From Proteiniphilum propionicum (lineage in GTDB: Bacteria; Bacteroidota; Bacteroidia; Bacteroidales; Dysgonomonadaceae), in contig NZ_CP073586.1 in assembly GCF_022267555.1 (NCBI RefSeq), positions 3,576,501 through 3,640,500 on the forward strand: a stretch of DNA of 64,000 nt, in the 5' to 3' direction. A program made the position numbers and the translations under genes. Below are positions 1 through 9,179 of the stretch, piece after piece (the stretch's first letter is position 1; every line of letters starts with the position of its first letter). The notes below the pieces were generated by a model. The model was given only the letters and a program-made list of their open reading frames with translations. It had not been told where the DNA came from and made no database searches.

Positions 1-232
1 TACCGCTTGCAGGTGAAGCAAAAAGCATCTCCGGATGATTCTTTTCGTAGAAAAGTGCTGATCCGGCTTTCACAGCATCATTCACCCTGACGGCTAACTT
101 GGGAGTGACACCTTGAAAATCTTCCGGACAAATTTTCACAAATTCGCTCGTCACCGTACCTCTTAGTGTCTCTTCCGATTCACCAATCAACGGAATCTGC
201 AAGCCTTTCTTAATTTTGATTCGATTAGCCAT
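1..232 (-). CDS. nqrA: Na+-translocating NADH:quinone reductase subunit A, N-terminal part (cut by window edge)
   Basis: Only the first 77 codons are present; the rest lies left of the window. The translation begins MANRIKIKKGLQIPLIGE and continues with EDFQGVTPKLAVRVNDAVKAG and PEMLFASPASG, the lipoyl/biotinyl-like N-terminal fold of NqrA. The complex couples NADH oxidation by quinone to Na+ export across the inner membrane, and NqrA is its cytoplasmic-side subunit. The start is the ATG at 232. The other nqr genes would be expected to follow on the minus strand outside the window. Recognition is by motif only. Confidence 0.85.
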   Translation of the reverse strand, partial: MANRIKIKKGLQIPLIGESEETLRGTVTSEFVKICPEDFQGVTPKLAVRVNDAVKAGSALFYEKNHPEMLFASPASG

Positions 233-324
233 ATATGTTATAATAAGTAATCTTGCTTGAAATCATTTTGATCAACCATTATAATCAAAAGGTTTTTTTT
301 AGTAAGAAGTGTATGAAAAACGAA

Positions 325-352
325 GTATCTTTCTCTGAGAGCGCAAAGATAC
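325..352 (-). promoter_or_regulatory. possible nqrA promoter inside an inverted repeat
   Basis: On the minus strand TATCTTTG (344-351) fits the Bacteroidota -7 consensus TAnnTTTG. It lies in an 8-bp perfect inverted repeat, GTATCTTT (325-332) and AAAGATAC (345-352). A clear -33 TTG at 19-22 bp spacing is missing, so this is tentative. It would give nqrA a leader of about 105 nt. Confidence 0.35.
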
Positions 353-460
353 ACCTTTTCCATCCAAAAAAAGAAAATTTTAAAACAAAATAGAGAAATA
401 ATTCTCTATTTAAATTCTGACCGGTATTCTTTTTTTTGTTATTCCTAACAGATAATAATG

Positions 461-1228
461 TTATTTCTCGGTGATACCTGCCATCTCAGGATCTATCATT
501 ATCCGGCCGCAATACTCGCACACAATGATTTTCTTTCCAAGTTTGATATCCATCTGTTTCTGAGGTGGTATTTTGTTAAAACATCCGCCACAGGCACCAC
601 GTTGAATGGGTACTACTCCCAAGCCGTTCCTGGCATTTTTACGAATACGTTTAAAAGCCGCCAGCAGGCGCGGGTCAATGGAGGTCTCGGTTTTTTTAGC
701 CTTTTCACGAATTTTCTCTTCCTGTGCTTTCGTTTCAGAGACTATATCGTCAAGCTCCCTTTTTTTGTGTTCCAGGTCGGAAGTTTTTTCCTCCAACAAT
801 TCACCGGCTGCTTTAATCTGCTCTTTAATCATCGCAGACTCCTGCGCGTACTCTCGGATATGTTTTTCGGAAAGCTCTATCTCCAGTGTTTCAAACTCTA
901 TCTCCTTGGAAAGATGGTCATACTCCTTACTGTTGCGTACGTTGTCAAGCTGCTTTGTATACTTCTCTATCTTCACCTTGCTGGTCTCTATCTTTCCCTT
1001 CTGCAACTTCGTGTTATCATCTAACTGTTTCAGCTCAAGTTCAAAATTGTTAATACGGGTACCTAACCCTGCAATCTCATCATCGAGGTCTGCAACCTCA
1101 AGGGGAAGCTCCCCACGCAGGGTTTTTATGCGGTCTATTTCCGACAGATAGGATTGAAGCTTGAAAAGAGATTTCAATTTATCTTCAACCGATACTTCCA
1201 GTTCTACATTTTTTTTTCTAGTTGCCAT
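461..1228 (-). CDS. coiled-coil protein with C-terminal C4 zinc ribbon
   Basis: This 255-residue protein has a long charged coiled coil (about residues 10-180) followed by a C4 zinc ribbon with cysteines in CGGCF and CEYCGR (about 212-243). That is the DUF164/zf-RING_7 architecture, widespread and still poorly defined; some members have been linked to nucleic acid or ribosome-associated roles. It has no signal peptide or membrane segment, so it is cytoplasmic. It follows the Nif3 family gene by 161 nt on the same strand, a pairing common in Bacteroidota, and is probably cotranscribed with it. The start is ATG 1228, which gives MATRKKNVELEV. Confidence 0.85.
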   Translation of the reverse strand: MATRKKNVELEVSVEDKLKSLFKLQSYLSEIDRIKTLRGELPLEVADLDDEIAGLGTRINNFELELKQLDDNTKLQKGKIETSKVKIEKYTKQLDNVRNSKEYDHLSKEIEFETLEIELSEKHIREYAQESAMIKEQIKAAGELLEEKTSDLEHKKRELDDIVSETKAQEEKIREKAKKTETSIDPRLLAAFKRIRKNARNGLGVVPIQRGACGGCFNKIPPQKQMDIKLGKKIIVCEYCGRIMIDPEMAGITEK

Positions 1229-1389
1229 GATGTTATATGTTTATTGATTTATATTTTATTTCAGAAATGAACCACACGTACCTGTTAGAAGGGATCTGTT
1301 CTCAACAAAAAATGCAGTAATCAAACGAAAATATAATCGTTTCATTACCACATTTTTCCGTAACTGCGGGAACAAGTCGGACCGCTCTT

Positions 1390-2484
1390 TTACAGATATT
1401 TCACGGGATTCGAATCGAACGCCGATTTATACAGTGCAAAGGTAGGAAATTTTCTCGAAATCAGATCAAAAAAAATCTCTTTTGTGCAAATTTCCGATTC
1501 ATAATGTCCCACTACTGCAAGCAACAAACGTCCCTCAACATCATAGAAGTCGTTATATTTCGCCTCTCCCGTCACAAAAGCATCGGCGCCGTAAGCAATG
1601 GCTCTGGGAATGAGAAAGGCTCCTGCCCCTCCGCACACTGCCACATCCCTGATCTCCTTCCTCTCAATTTTTGAATGTCGTATAGTGGGCAGGTTAAAAA
1701 TATCCTTCAGCATATATAGAAACTCCTGTCCCGGCATAGTTTCGGGGAGTACACCCACTATCCCGCCTCCGTTCTGCTCCCATTCGTTGTTTATAGGGTA
1801 AAGGTCGAACACAGGCTCTTCATACGGATGAACCGCCAATAATGCACGCAACACCTCTTCTTTTTTCATGACAGGTATCACTGTTTCTATTCTTACTTCC
1901 GGTTCAAAATGCAGTTGATTAATTTCTCCGATATTGGGATTGGCTCCCGGCCTTGCTCTGAATGTACCTTCACCAGATAAGTTGTAGCTGCAGCTGTCAT
2001 AGTTTCCTATGTGCCCTGCCCCGGCATTAAACAGCGCGTTTCTCACGCTTTCTGCATGCTGCACCGGAACAGTTGTAACAACTTTAAGCAATGCGTGCTC
2101 CATCGGATTCAGCACCTTCACATTTTGAAGTTCCAGCATCTCGGCCAGTTTAAAGTTAACTCCGCCCTGTGCGTTATCAAGATTGGTATGAGCTGCATAG
2201 ATCACGATATCGTTTTTAATCGCCTGCACGATACATCGTTCCACATAGTTTTTTCCTGTAATCGATTTAAATGGCCTGAAAGCCAATGGGTGATGCGAAA
2301 TAATAAGATTACATTCCAGCGCCACAGCTTCGTCAATCACATTTTCTGTCACATCTATAGCCAGAAGAGCTCCTGATGCCTCCCTGCCGGGATCACCAAC
2401 CTGCAACCCGCTGTTATCATACTCTTCCTGTAACGGCAGAGGGGCAAGATTTTCTATTGCCTGGATGATATCTTTTATACGCAT
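1390..2484 (-). CDS. Nif3-like dinuclear metal-centre hexameric protein
   Basis: The 364-residue product is a NIF3/YbgI/YqfO family protein, a toroidal hexamer with two metal ions per subunit and no settled biochemical role. Visible motifs are SHHPLAF and AAHTNLDNA in the N-terminal half, a PII-like inserted domain in the middle (with AVHPYEEPVFD), and GGAGAFL, FVTGEAKY and VGHYESE in the C-terminal half, which carry the metal ligands. The length fits the long form with the inserted domain. I chose the ATG at 2484 (MRIKDIIQ) over a longer reading frame because it lies just downstream of the promoter at 2515-2547. Confidence 0.88.
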   Translation of the reverse strand: MRIKDIIQAIENLAPLPLQEEYDNSGLQVGDPGREASGALLAIDVTENVIDEAVALECNLIISHHPLAFRPFKSITGKNYVERCIVQAIKNDIVIYAAHTNLDNAQGGVNFKLAEMLELQNVKVLNPMEHALLKVVTTVPVQHAESVRNALFNAGAGHIGNYDSCSYNLSGEGTFRARPGANPNIGEINQLHFEPEVRIETVIPVMKKEEVLRALLAVHPYEEPVFDLYPINNEWEQNGGGIVGVLPETMPGQEFLYMLKDIFNLPTIRHSKIERKEIRDVAVCGGAGAFLIPRAIAYGADAFVTGEAKYNDFYDVEGRLLLAVVGHYESEICTKEIFFDLISRKFPTFALYKSAFDSNPVKYL

Positions 2485-2514
2485 ATAATAATCATGTTTA
2501 TCGTGTTGTCTCCA

Positions 2515-2547
2515 CAAATATAATAGATTTTTGTATATTTACGCAAA
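2515..2547 (-). promoter_or_regulatory. promoter of the nif3-zinc ribbon operon
   Basis: Minus-strand TTTG (2544-2547) is followed after 21 bp by TATATTTG (2515-2522), matching the Bacteroidota primary sigma factor consensus. Transcription would start near 2508, about 24 nt ahead of the ATG at 2484. Confidence 0.6.
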
Positions 2548-2579
2548 ATATACATAACAAACAAAAGTTAAGCGAAATT

Positions 2580-3806
2580 ATGAAAAAACTAACATTCATA
2601 CTGATCTTTTTTGTCGTCGCATGCACACTTTCGGCACAACGCACAAAAAAAGCCGTGACCATAAATATGTTCCGGGACACTCCAATACTCTTCAACCCTT
2701 CCGACTATCCCGACGGAGTAATTGAAAAAGATGGACTCATATACCTTGGTAACGGACGTATTGTGCTGAAAAAGTTAACTGTCCCGAAATTTAAACATTA
2801 TACGAAAGCTGAAATAAAAATCACACTGGTTTCCAATGGCGACCCATGGGATAAATCGGGTTCCTGCTTTGTTATTCCACAAAATTCAAAAATATCGATG
2901 CTGGACATTGCGTCCGGCAGAGCCTCTTACCCTCAGCAAGACACAACCCGGTTTGAGGACCTAACAGGCATAGTACAAGGTAAAGATTATCTGCCTACTG
3001 TAGAGTTGATGCGTTTTATGACACCATTCGGAGTGGGCTATTTCAGCAGTAATGAAGACTCTGTCTCTTCACGCCGCCGCCCTGTATACGTTGATGGCTG
3101 GGCAAAGGAGGTATCATGGACCCAGGATATCACCGATCTGCTTCCACTGCTTGAAGGTGAAGCATATGCAGGGATTTATATCGATACATGGACAAAAGAG
3201 GGCTATAAAGTAAATGCAGAACTCTCCCTTACCGAGAGCAATATTAAAGGCGACAAGAAACCAAACATTCATGTTGAGCCACTTATAAACACAAACTACT
3301 ATGTAGGTCAGAAGCATCCCGACATCTTTTCCCGGCGTAATGTGGAGATACCCTTCACCCTCCCGGCTCATGTGAAGAATGTACGGCTGAAGTATATCGC
3401 CACCGGCCATGGCGGCCACTCAGGGGGAGACGAGTTTCATCCGCAGGAAAACATCCTAACGATCGACGGCAACGAGGTGCTCCGCTTCACGCCCTGGCGT
3501 ACCGACTGCGCTTCGTTCAGACGCTTCAGCCCCACCTCGGGTGTGTGGCTTCAAAAACGATCAATGGCTTACATCAGTCACGACGGCAAGCGCGCAGAAA
3601 AAGAGATCGAGGAGCCACTGGCCTCGTCTGACCTTTCACGCAGTAACTGGTGTCCCGGGAGTGACGTACCTCCGGTTGAGGTGAACTTACCCTGCCTCAA
3701 AGGCGGGAGCCATATCCTTTCCATCAGCATCCCCGAGTCCACCGCCATTTCCGATAACAAACTCAATCACTGGTTGGTGTCCGCCTACCTTGTATGGGAG
3801 GAGTAG
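2580..3806 (+). CDS. PNGase F-like peptide-N-glycosidase, secreted
   Basis: This 408-residue exported protein resembles peptide-N4-(N-acetyl-beta-glucosaminyl)asparagine amidase F, which releases intact N-glycans from glycoproteins. After a signal peptide (about 1-20) there are two jelly-roll domains. Counterparts of the PNGase F active site can be seen: Asp of DPWDKSG (Asp60), Asp in YIDTW where PNGase F has Glu118, and Glu in GGDEFH (Glu206). RSNWCPGSDVPP matches the conserved WCPG segment. The Glu118-to-Asp change is conservative but sits at a substrate-contact position. With the GH92 mannosidase at 31.9 kb it suggests use of glycoproteins. The AC near residues 15-16 makes lipidation possible but less likely than cleavage after the hydrophobic core. 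Confidence 0.82.
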   Translation: MKKLTFILIFFVVACTLSAQRTKKAVTINMFRDTPILFNPSDYPDGVIEKDGLIYLGNGRIVLKKLTVPKFKHYTKAEIKITLVSNGDPWDKSGSCFVIPQNSKISMLDIASGRASYPQQDTTRFEDLTGIVQGKDYLPTVELMRFMTPFGVGYFSSNEDSVSSRRRPVYVDGWAKEVSWTQDITDLLPLLEGEAYAGIYIDTWTKEGYKVNAELSLTESNIKGDKKPNIHVEPLINTNYYVGQKHPDIFSRRNVEIPFTLPAHVKNVRLKYIATGHGGHSGGDEFHPQENILTIDGNEVLRFTPWRTDCASFRRFSPTSGVWLQKRSMAYISHDGKRAEKEIEEPLASSDLSRSNWCPGSDVPPVEVNLPCLKGGSHILSISIPESTAISDNKLNHWLVSAYLVWEE

Positions 3807-3884
3807 TTTGCTCCCTTGATCACGAGGTACCTTGCAATAGCAACCTTATTTTACGACGGGATGGAACGGTGGGGCTATACAGCC

Positions 3885-5123
3885 TTAATCGCTATCTTTG
3901 AGGATAAGCCTCAGCGAATTATTCCTGGTAAAATAATTCCACGCCCAGTTTATAAAAACAATGAGTTTATTGCGGACGCTGAGGATAAGCATAAGGTGGA
4001 AAAACATCCAAACGAACCAGGCAAAACGACCTTTGAACCTCACGAACGGGAGGTCCACCACCGCTTTGTTACGACCTACAGTAGCCATGGTGCCCAGGTT
4101 GCGGTACTCATATTGCCTCAGCGGCTTTATTCTATTTTCCATCCTTTGCAGGTTACGTGCCAGATTCTTACCCTGCCCGATAGCCACGTTAGCAAGTTGC
4201 GGATGTCCTCGCGGATAACGTTCAGTCTCCATATATGACACATCACCGATAGCGAAGACATTGTGCATCCCCTCTACCATATTTATGCGGTTTACCTTAA
4301 TTCGCCCGTTTTGCAATACCGCACCTTCCGGAATACCCCCAATGGCATTTCCCTTAACACCGGCCGACCAGATTACGTTTCTGGCAGGAATAACCTCTCC
4401 ACTCTGAAGTGTGAGCACCTCTCCATCGTAATTTTGAACAATGGCGCCTGTCTTCACTATCACACCCATTGAACGTAGATAACTTTCGGAGTATTTCTGG
4501 GCAAAAGGGCTCATGGCAGCAAGAGTATGCTTCCCTCCTTCAAGCAGATATACGTTAACTTTTCCGGGATCAATGTTTGGATAGTCTTTTGGAAGTATAT
4601 CCTTCGTCATTTCGGCAAAAGCACCGGCAAGTTCAACACCTGTGGCACCACCTCCCACAATGATTATATTGTACAATCCCTCTTTATTCACGGCATAGAG
4701 CAATTTTTCGAAATTGTTAAGAATAACATTTCTTACATTGATTGACTGATAGGTGGATTTTAGCACCAATGCATTATTCTCTATCTGTCCGTTACCATAA
4801 AAATTAGTGGTACTACCGGTAGCAATAACAAGGTAATCGTAACCGAACCTACCGATTGAGGTATCAATATATTTCTCAGAATCATTTACCGAATAGACCT
4901 GTGCCAGACGAATACGTACGTCTCTTCTCTTTTGAAATATTTTTCTGATGGGAAACGAAATGGTGGACGGTTCAATCTGCGATGCTGCTACCTGATAAAA
5001 AAGCGGGGGAAACTGATGATGGTTTATCTTATCAATGATTAATATATCGAATAGCCCCTTATCCAAATGCCGGACAAGTTGTAATCCACCAAAACCGCAT
5101 CCTGCAACAACAATCTTCTTCAT
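3885..5123 (-). CDS. type II NADH:quinone oxidoreductase (NDH-2)
   Basis: This 412-residue flavoprotein passes electrons from NADH to quinone without pumping ions. It has an N-terminal FAD-binding GCGFGG motif (residues 8-13), a second dinucleotide motif VGGGATGVELAG near 155-170 for NADH, and VFAIGD near 290 that contacts FAD. A hydrophobic C-terminal stretch (WFVWMFFHLMLIL) would anchor it to the inner face of the cytoplasmic membrane. It is monocistronic and its 3' end faces the PNGase F gene. It complements the Na+-pumping Nqr complex whose first gene is at the left edge. Confidence 0.88.
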   Translation of the reverse strand: MKKIVVAGCGFGGLQLVRHLDKGLFDILIIDKINHHQFPPLFYQVAASQIEPSTISFPIRKIFQKRRDVRIRLAQVYSVNDSEKYIDTSIGRFGYDYLVIATGSTTNFYGNGQIENNALVLKSTYQSINVRNVILNNFEKLLYAVNKEGLYNIIIVGGGATGVELAGAFAEMTKDILPKDYPNIDPGKVNVYLLEGGKHTLAAMSPFAQKYSESYLRSMGVIVKTGAIVQNYDGEVLTLQSGEVIPARNVIWSAGVKGNAIGGIPEGAVLQNGRIKVNRINMVEGMHNVFAIGDVSYMETERYPRGHPQLANVAIGQGKNLARNLQRMENRIKPLRQYEYRNLGTMATVGRNKAVVDLPFVRFKGRFAWFVWMFFHLMLILSVRNKLIVFINWAWNYFTRNNSLRLILKDSD

Positions 5124-5263
5124 AATTCTCTTTTTTTACTCAATAAAATCAGTATTATTAAGCAGGGAGCTATTGATCCAGTTATAAGAAAGTGAATATT
5201 TCCATACTTTAACCTGACTTATTTCAGGTATAACATTTAAAATTACCAAAAGTTGCAGAAAAT

Positions 5264-5298
5264 AAGGAAGCGCTACGAATCACTCGCGGCGCTTCCTT
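5264..5298 (-). terminator. terminator of the ribosomal protein operon
   Basis: A perfect 10-bp inverted repeat (AAGGAAGCGC, 5264-5273, and GCGCTTCCTT, 5289-5298) has a 15-nt loop and, on the minus strand, is followed by TATTTT. It lies about 110 nt past the rplQ stop, so it probably ends the long operon. The leftover 5299-5405 segment shows no gene. Confidence 0.7.
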
Positions 5299-5405
5299 TA
5301 ATGTTTAACATTTTAAAAATCACAGCTTCACTGCAAATACACCATCGACTGAGGTTTTAGATCTCCGTCATGATGACGATGCACCCACAGTGTTTATCAT
5401 AAAAA

Positions 5406-6101
5406 CTAAACGCTTGTTTCCGAAGATGAATCACTTGTTTCCCCTTCGTCCTTAACGTCAGGCTCAATATCTTTGGCAGCTTCTTTTTCAGAAACATCTT
5501 CTTTTACTTCATCCACTTTATCAGCTACTTCAGCAGGCTGAACATTTTCAACCTTTTTTGTTTCTTTTACAGCTGCCTCTTTGGCTTTTTCAGTTTTTTC
5601 TGCTTTTTTGTCTTTAGCTTCCTTAGCATCATCCTTCACTTTTGGAGTTTCCGCAACGGTTGTTGTAGTGCCCTCTCCTGCTGATTTTCTGCGTGAGCGG
5701 CGTGTTCTTGTCTTCTTGGCTTTGCCGTCGCCCAACATATTTTCGTTGAAATCAACAAGTTCAATAAAGCACATGGCTGCATTATCACCCAAACGGTAAC
5801 CTGTTTTAATAATGCGTGTATAGCCACCGGGACGATCAGCTACTTTTTGCGATACAGTCTGAAAAAGTTCCGTAACGGCATATTTGCTACGCAGCTTGCT
5901 GAAAACCTCACGTCTGGAATTAGTGGTATCCTCCTTGCTCTTTGTAATGATAGGCTCCACGAATTTTCTCAATTCTTTTGCCTTGGGAACAGTTGTAAAG
6001 ATGCGTTTATGCATGATGAGCGAGGTAGCCATATTGGATAACATCGCTCCCCTATGCGCTGTTTTACGCCCTAAATGATTATTTTTCTTATTATGTCTCA
6101 T
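5406..6101 (-). CDS. rplQ: 50S ribosomal protein L17 with long acidic/basic tail
   Basis: bL17 binds 23S rRNA near the tunnel exit. Residues 1 to about 120 are normal ([34 protein letters not shown]). The protein then runs on to residue 231 with a low-complexity tail rich in Lys, Glu, Ala and Val. Bacteroidota L17 is usually about 120-170 residues, so this tail is long. It is the last gene of the operon, 8 nt after rpoA, with a terminator downstream. Confidence 0.96.
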   Translation of the reverse strand: MRHNKKNNHLGRKTAHRGAMLSNMATSLIMHKRIFTTVPKAKELRKFVEPIITKSKEDTTNSRREVFSKLRSKYAVTELFQTVSQKVADRPGGYTRIIKTGYRLGDNAAMCFIELVDFNENMLGDGKAKKTRTRRSRRKSAGEGTTTTVAETPKVKDDAKEAKDKKAEKTEKAKEAAVKETKKVENVQPAEVADKVDEVKEDVSEKEAAKDIEPDVKDEGETSDSSSETSV

Positions 6102-6109
6102 TGCAGTTG

Positions 6110-7111
6110 TTAGTCTTTATCTAATTTATATTTCGATGTATCCATACCAAACGTCAGATTCAGCCCTTCAAGGAGCTCTTCAAGTTCGGTAAGAGATTTC
6201 TTTCCAAAGTTACGAAATTTAAGAAGATCATTCTTATTGTGTACAACCAGCTGTCCAAGCGTCTCTACATCTGCGGCTTTCAAGCAGTTGAGTGCCCTTA
6301 CCGACAGGTTAAGATCAGACAGCTTGCGTTTAAGAAGCTGACGCATATGAAGCACCTCTTCATCAAACTCCTCAATACTTTCGGAATCGGATGTCTCAAG
6401 CATGATTTTATTATCGTCAGAGAAAAGTACAAAGTGCTGAATAAGTATTTTAGCTGCCTCTTTCAACGCCTCCTTTGGATGAATGGATCCATCAGTAGTA
6501 ATCTCAATAACCAGTTTTTCGTAGTCCGTCTTTTGCTCAATGCGATAGTCTTCTATCTCATATCTTACATTTCGGATCGGAGTGTAAATGGAGTCAATTG
6601 CAATGGTCTGCACATCGTCTGTTGAAATTAGTTCACGATTTTCATCGGCAGGTACATAACCGCGCCCCTTGTTAATTGTGAGCTCAAGGCGTAATTCTGC
6701 CTTCTTATTCATTCGACAAATCTCCTGTTCTGGGTTTAAGACTTCGAAACCGGTCAGTAATTTACCAATATCTCCGGCTTTAAACACATCCGTTCCCGAA
6801 ATAGCGATGCTTACTTTTTCCGTCTCAAACTCTTCAACTATCCTTTTGAACCGTATCTTCTTCAGATTAAGAATAATACCTGTTACATCTTCAATAACAC
6901 CCGGGATAGAAGCAAACTCATGCTCCACACCCTCTATCTTAACCGATGTAATAGCGAATCCTTCCAGTGAGGATAGCAGTATACGGCGCAAGGCATTGCC
7001 TATAGTAATGCCGTATCCGGGTTCCAGCGGGCGGAATTCGAATTTACCGGAGAAAGTGTTCTCCTGTAACATGATTACTTTATCGGGTTTTTGGAATGCT
7101 AATATTGCCAT
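6110..7111 (-). CDS. rpoA: DNA-directed RNA polymerase subunit alpha
   Basis: The 333-residue alpha subunit nucleates core RNA polymerase. The N-terminal dimerisation domain includes [20 protein letters not shown]; the C-terminal domain (about 255-320) holds [18 protein letters not shown] and [13 protein letters not shown], the helix-hairpin-helix segments that bind UP elements and regulators. The gene lies between rpsD (4 nt away) and rplQ, as in most bacteria, which ties polymerase supply to ribosome synthesis. Confidence 0.98.
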   Translation of the reverse strand: MAILAFQKPDKVIMLQENTFSGKFEFRPLEPGYGITIGNALRRILLSSLEGFAITSVKIEGVEHEFASIPGVIEDVTGIILNLKKIRFKRIVEEFETEKVSIAISGTDVFKAGDIGKLLTGFEVLNPEQEICRMNKKAELRLELTINKGRGYVPADENRELISTDDVQTIAIDSIYTPIRNVRYEIEDYRIEQKTDYEKLVIEITTDGSIHPKEALKEAAKILIQHFVLFSDDNKIMLETSDSESIEEFDEEVLHMRQLLKRKLSDLNLSVRALNCLKAADVETLGQLVVHNKNDLLKFRNFGKKSLTELEELLEGLNLTFGMDTSKYKLDKD

Positions 7112-7115
7112 GAAA

Positions 7116-7724
7116 TTATTGTTTAGAATATAATTCTACGATGAGTTGTTCTTTAATATTTTCTGGAATGTCTGCTCTCTCCGGAATATGCAGGAGTTTA
7201 CCGCTCATAGTAGCCTTATCCCACTCCAGCCAGGGGTATTTGCTATGATTAAAACCGGATAGGGCGTTCACAATCACCTCCATTGATTTTGATTTTTCTC
7301 TTACACCGATAACTTCACCCGGTTTTACAGTGTAGGAAGGGATGTTCACAACCTGTCCGTTCACTACAATATGACGGTGAGTTACAAGCTGACGTGCTGC
7401 AGCCCTTGTAGGTGCAATACCCAGACGATAAACTACATTATCCAAACGCGATTCCAGCAACTGTAACAATACCTCACCGGTAATTCCGCGGCTACGTACA
7501 GCTCTGTCAAATGTAAGGCGAAACTGTTTTTCGAGAACTCCGTACGTATATTTAGCACGTTGTTTCTCACGCAGCTGAATACCATATTCCGATGTTTTTC
7601 TCCTGCGAGAATTTCCGTGTTGTCCCGGGGGATAGTTCTTTTTGGAAAGGACCTTGTCGGGGCCGAAAATAGGTTCGCCGAATTTACGGGCGATTTTTGT
7701 TTTTGGACCAGTATATCTTGCCAT
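7116..7724 (-). CDS. rpsD: 30S ribosomal protein S4
   Basis: uS4 starts 30S assembly by binding the 5' domain of 16S rRNA. The sequence begins [18 protein letters not shown] and has an S4 RNA-binding domain around residues 95-155 ([17 protein letters not shown]). It lacks the N-terminal zinc-binding cysteines, so it is the zinc-free form. A 119-nt spacer before it contains a small hairpin and could hold an autoregulatory leader, as S4 controls its own operon in other bacteria. Confidence 0.97.
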   Translation of the reverse strand: MARYTGPKTKIARKFGEPIFGPDKVLSKKNYPPGQHGNSRRRKTSEYGIQLREKQRAKYTYGVLEKQFRLTFDRAVRSRGITGEVLLQLLESRLDNVVYRLGIAPTRAAARQLVTHRHIVVNGQVVNIPSYTVKPGEVIGVREKSKSMEVIVNALSGFNHSKYPWLEWDKATMSGKLLHIPERADIPENIKEQLIVELYSKQ

Positions 7725-7806
7725 TTTACAAATTAAACTTTTTTACTGAAGCCTAAACTGTGCAGCCGCGATTACAGAGAAGTTATATTGTAATCAATCA
7801 CAGCTC

Positions 7807-7829
7807 AAGTTTCAAGTGGAATGAAACTT
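7807..7829 (-). other. hairpin in the rpsK-rpsD spacer
   Basis: A perfect 8-bp stem (AAGTTTCA, 7807-7814, with TGAAACTT, 7822-7829) with a 7-nt loop lies in the 119-nt spacer just after rpsK. No T-run follows on the minus strand, so it is not a classic terminator. It may be mRNA processing or S4-dependent control structure; this is inference. Confidence 0.4.
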
Positions 7830-7843
7830 AAATGAATTATTGA

Positions 7844-8233
7844 TTAAACTTTTCTTGCTTTAGGCGGGCGGCAACCATTGTGAGGTAGAGGAGTAACGTC
7901 TACTATCTCCGTTACTTCGATACCCGATCCATGAATGGTTCTGATAGCTGACTCACGACCGTTTCCGGGACCTTTAACGTAAGCCTTCACCTTACGCAAT
8001 CCCAGGTCATATGCTACCTTTGCACAATCCTGAGCAACCATTTGCGCCGCATAGGGAGTATTTTTTTTGGAACTTCTAAATCCCATTTTCCCGGCGGAGG
8101 ACCAGCTGATCACTTCTCCGTCTTCATTGGTTAACGAAACGATGATGTTGTTAAATGATGATGAGATGTGTGCCTGTCCGACAGCGCTCACTTTTACATT
8201 TCTCTTTTTTGCTGCAACTGTTCTTTTTGCCAT
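7844..8233 (-). CDS. rpsK: 30S ribosomal protein S11
   Basis: uS11 is a platform protein near the 3' end of 16S rRNA and the E site. The 129 residues include [31 protein letters not shown] and the C-terminal [15 protein letters not shown], all typical. It follows rpsM by 12 nt in the operon. Confidence 0.97.
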   Translation of the reverse strand: MAKRTVAAKKRNVKVSAVGQAHISSSFNNIIVSLTNEDGEVISWSSAGKMGFRSSKKNTPYAAQMVAQDCAKVAYDLGLRKVKAYVKGPGNGRESAIRTIHGSGIEVTEIVDVTPLPHNGCRPPKARKV

Positions 8234-8245
8234 GTTACCTGTCTA

Positions 8246-8626
8246 TTATTTAGTAGCTTTTTTCTTGTTAGCAACGGTTTTCTTTCTTCCCTTACGCGTA
8301 CGTGCATTATTTTTTGTACTTTGTCCGCGCACGGGTAATCCTATACGGTGACGGATGCCACGGTAGCAACCGATATCCATCAATCGTTTTATATTCAATT
8401 GTACTTCTGAACGAAGATCCCCCTCTACTTTGTATTCGTTGGAGATGATCTCACGAATACGGGCTGCCTGATCGTCAGTCCAGTCTTTTACTTTTACATC
8501 TCTATCAACTTCAGCTTTTGTTAAAATAGAGTTAGCTGCACTGCGACCGATGCCGTAGATATATGTGAGCGCCACTTCGCCTCTCTTGTTCTGCGGTAAA
8601 TCAACACCTACAATTCTTATAGCCAT
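8246..8626 (-). CDS. rpsM: 30S ribosomal protein S13
   Basis: uS13 sits in the head of the 30S subunit and contacts P-site tRNA and the 50S subunit. The 126-residue sequence opens [15 protein letters not shown], carries the helix-hairpin-helix [15 protein letters not shown] and ends in a basic Arg/Lys tail ([16 protein letters not shown]). It lies between rpmJ and rpsK. Confidence 0.97.
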   Translation of the reverse strand: MAIRIVGVDLPQNKRGEVALTYIYGIGRSAANSILTKAEVDRDVKVKDWTDDQAARIREIISNEYKVEGDLRSEVQLNIKRLMDIGCYRGIRHRIGLPVRGQSTKNNARTRKGRKKTVANKKKATK

Positions 8627-8665
8627 ATATGTTTATTTATTTTTTGATTACAATAAATACTTATG

Positions 8666-8782
8666 CTATCCCTGACGTTGTTTAAACTTGGGATTCTTTT
8701 TATTGATAATGTACAAACGCCCTTTTCTTCTTACTATTTTGCAGTCGGCCGTACGTTTTTTTAAAGATGCTCTTACTTTCAT
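8666..8782 (-). CDS. rpmJ: 50S ribosomal protein L36, zinc-free form
   Basis: This 38-codon gene translates as [19 protein letters not shown], then [18 protein letters not shown]. It is bL36, a late-assembling 23S rRNA-binding protein. Zinc-binding L36 has a CxxC near residue 11 and a Cys/His pair near 27-33; here only one Cys remains, so it is the C-minus form. It sits between infA and rpsM in the usual order. Start ATG 8782, stop TAG 8666-8668. Confidence 0.95.
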   Translation of the reverse strand: MKVRASLKKRTADCKIVRRKGRLYIINKKNPKFKQRQG

Positions 8783-8850
8783 ATGATAGTATATTTTTTA
8801 TCTGATATCTGCCAGTTTTTGACACTGACATCTATAAGTCGTTAATTAAA

Positions 8851-9069
8851 TTATTTGTATCTGAACGAAATTCTTCCTTTTGAAAGATCGTAAGGCGACA
8901 TTTCCACTCTCACTCTGTCCCCGGGTAAGATACGTATATAGTGCATACGCATCTTTCCGGAAATATGGGCGGTTATCTCATGTCCGTTTTCAAGTTCTAC
9001 ACGAAACATTGCATTGGATAATGCTTCTATAATAGTTCCATCTTGTTCTATTGCTGCTTGTTTAGCCAT
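8851..9069 (-). CDS. infA: translation initiation factor IF-1
   Basis: IF-1 blocks the 30S A site during initiation. The 72-residue OB-fold protein begins [19 protein letters not shown] and contains [20 protein letters not shown] and [19 protein letters not shown]. Its place between map and rpmJ is the usual Bacteroidota order. Confidence 0.97.
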   Translation of the reverse strand: MAKQAAIEQDGTIIEALSNAMFRVELENGHEITAHISGKMRMHYIRILPGDRVRVEMSPYDLSKGRISFRYK

Positions 9070-9179
9070 TAATAGTTACTCCTTTTTTAGTTGTTGTTTT
9101 CAGTAACTTTTACAATTTCCAGCAACAACATGGTTCAAGCAAGCTTGTCTTCTGATTATTGCTGCATGTAATGTGGTTA

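Noticed and set aside
606-1151. Long plus-strand frame opposite the zinc-ribbon gene
   Set aside because: Ser/Phe-rich translation typical of the antisense of a charged coiled coil; the minus-strand gene is clearly the real one.
3424-3438. The string GGDEF in the protein at 2.6 kb, as in diguanylate cyclases
   Set aside because: The surrounding sequence (TGHGGHSGGDEFH, then WCPG further on) fits PNGase F; there is no cyclase domain around it and the protein is exported. The match is by chance.
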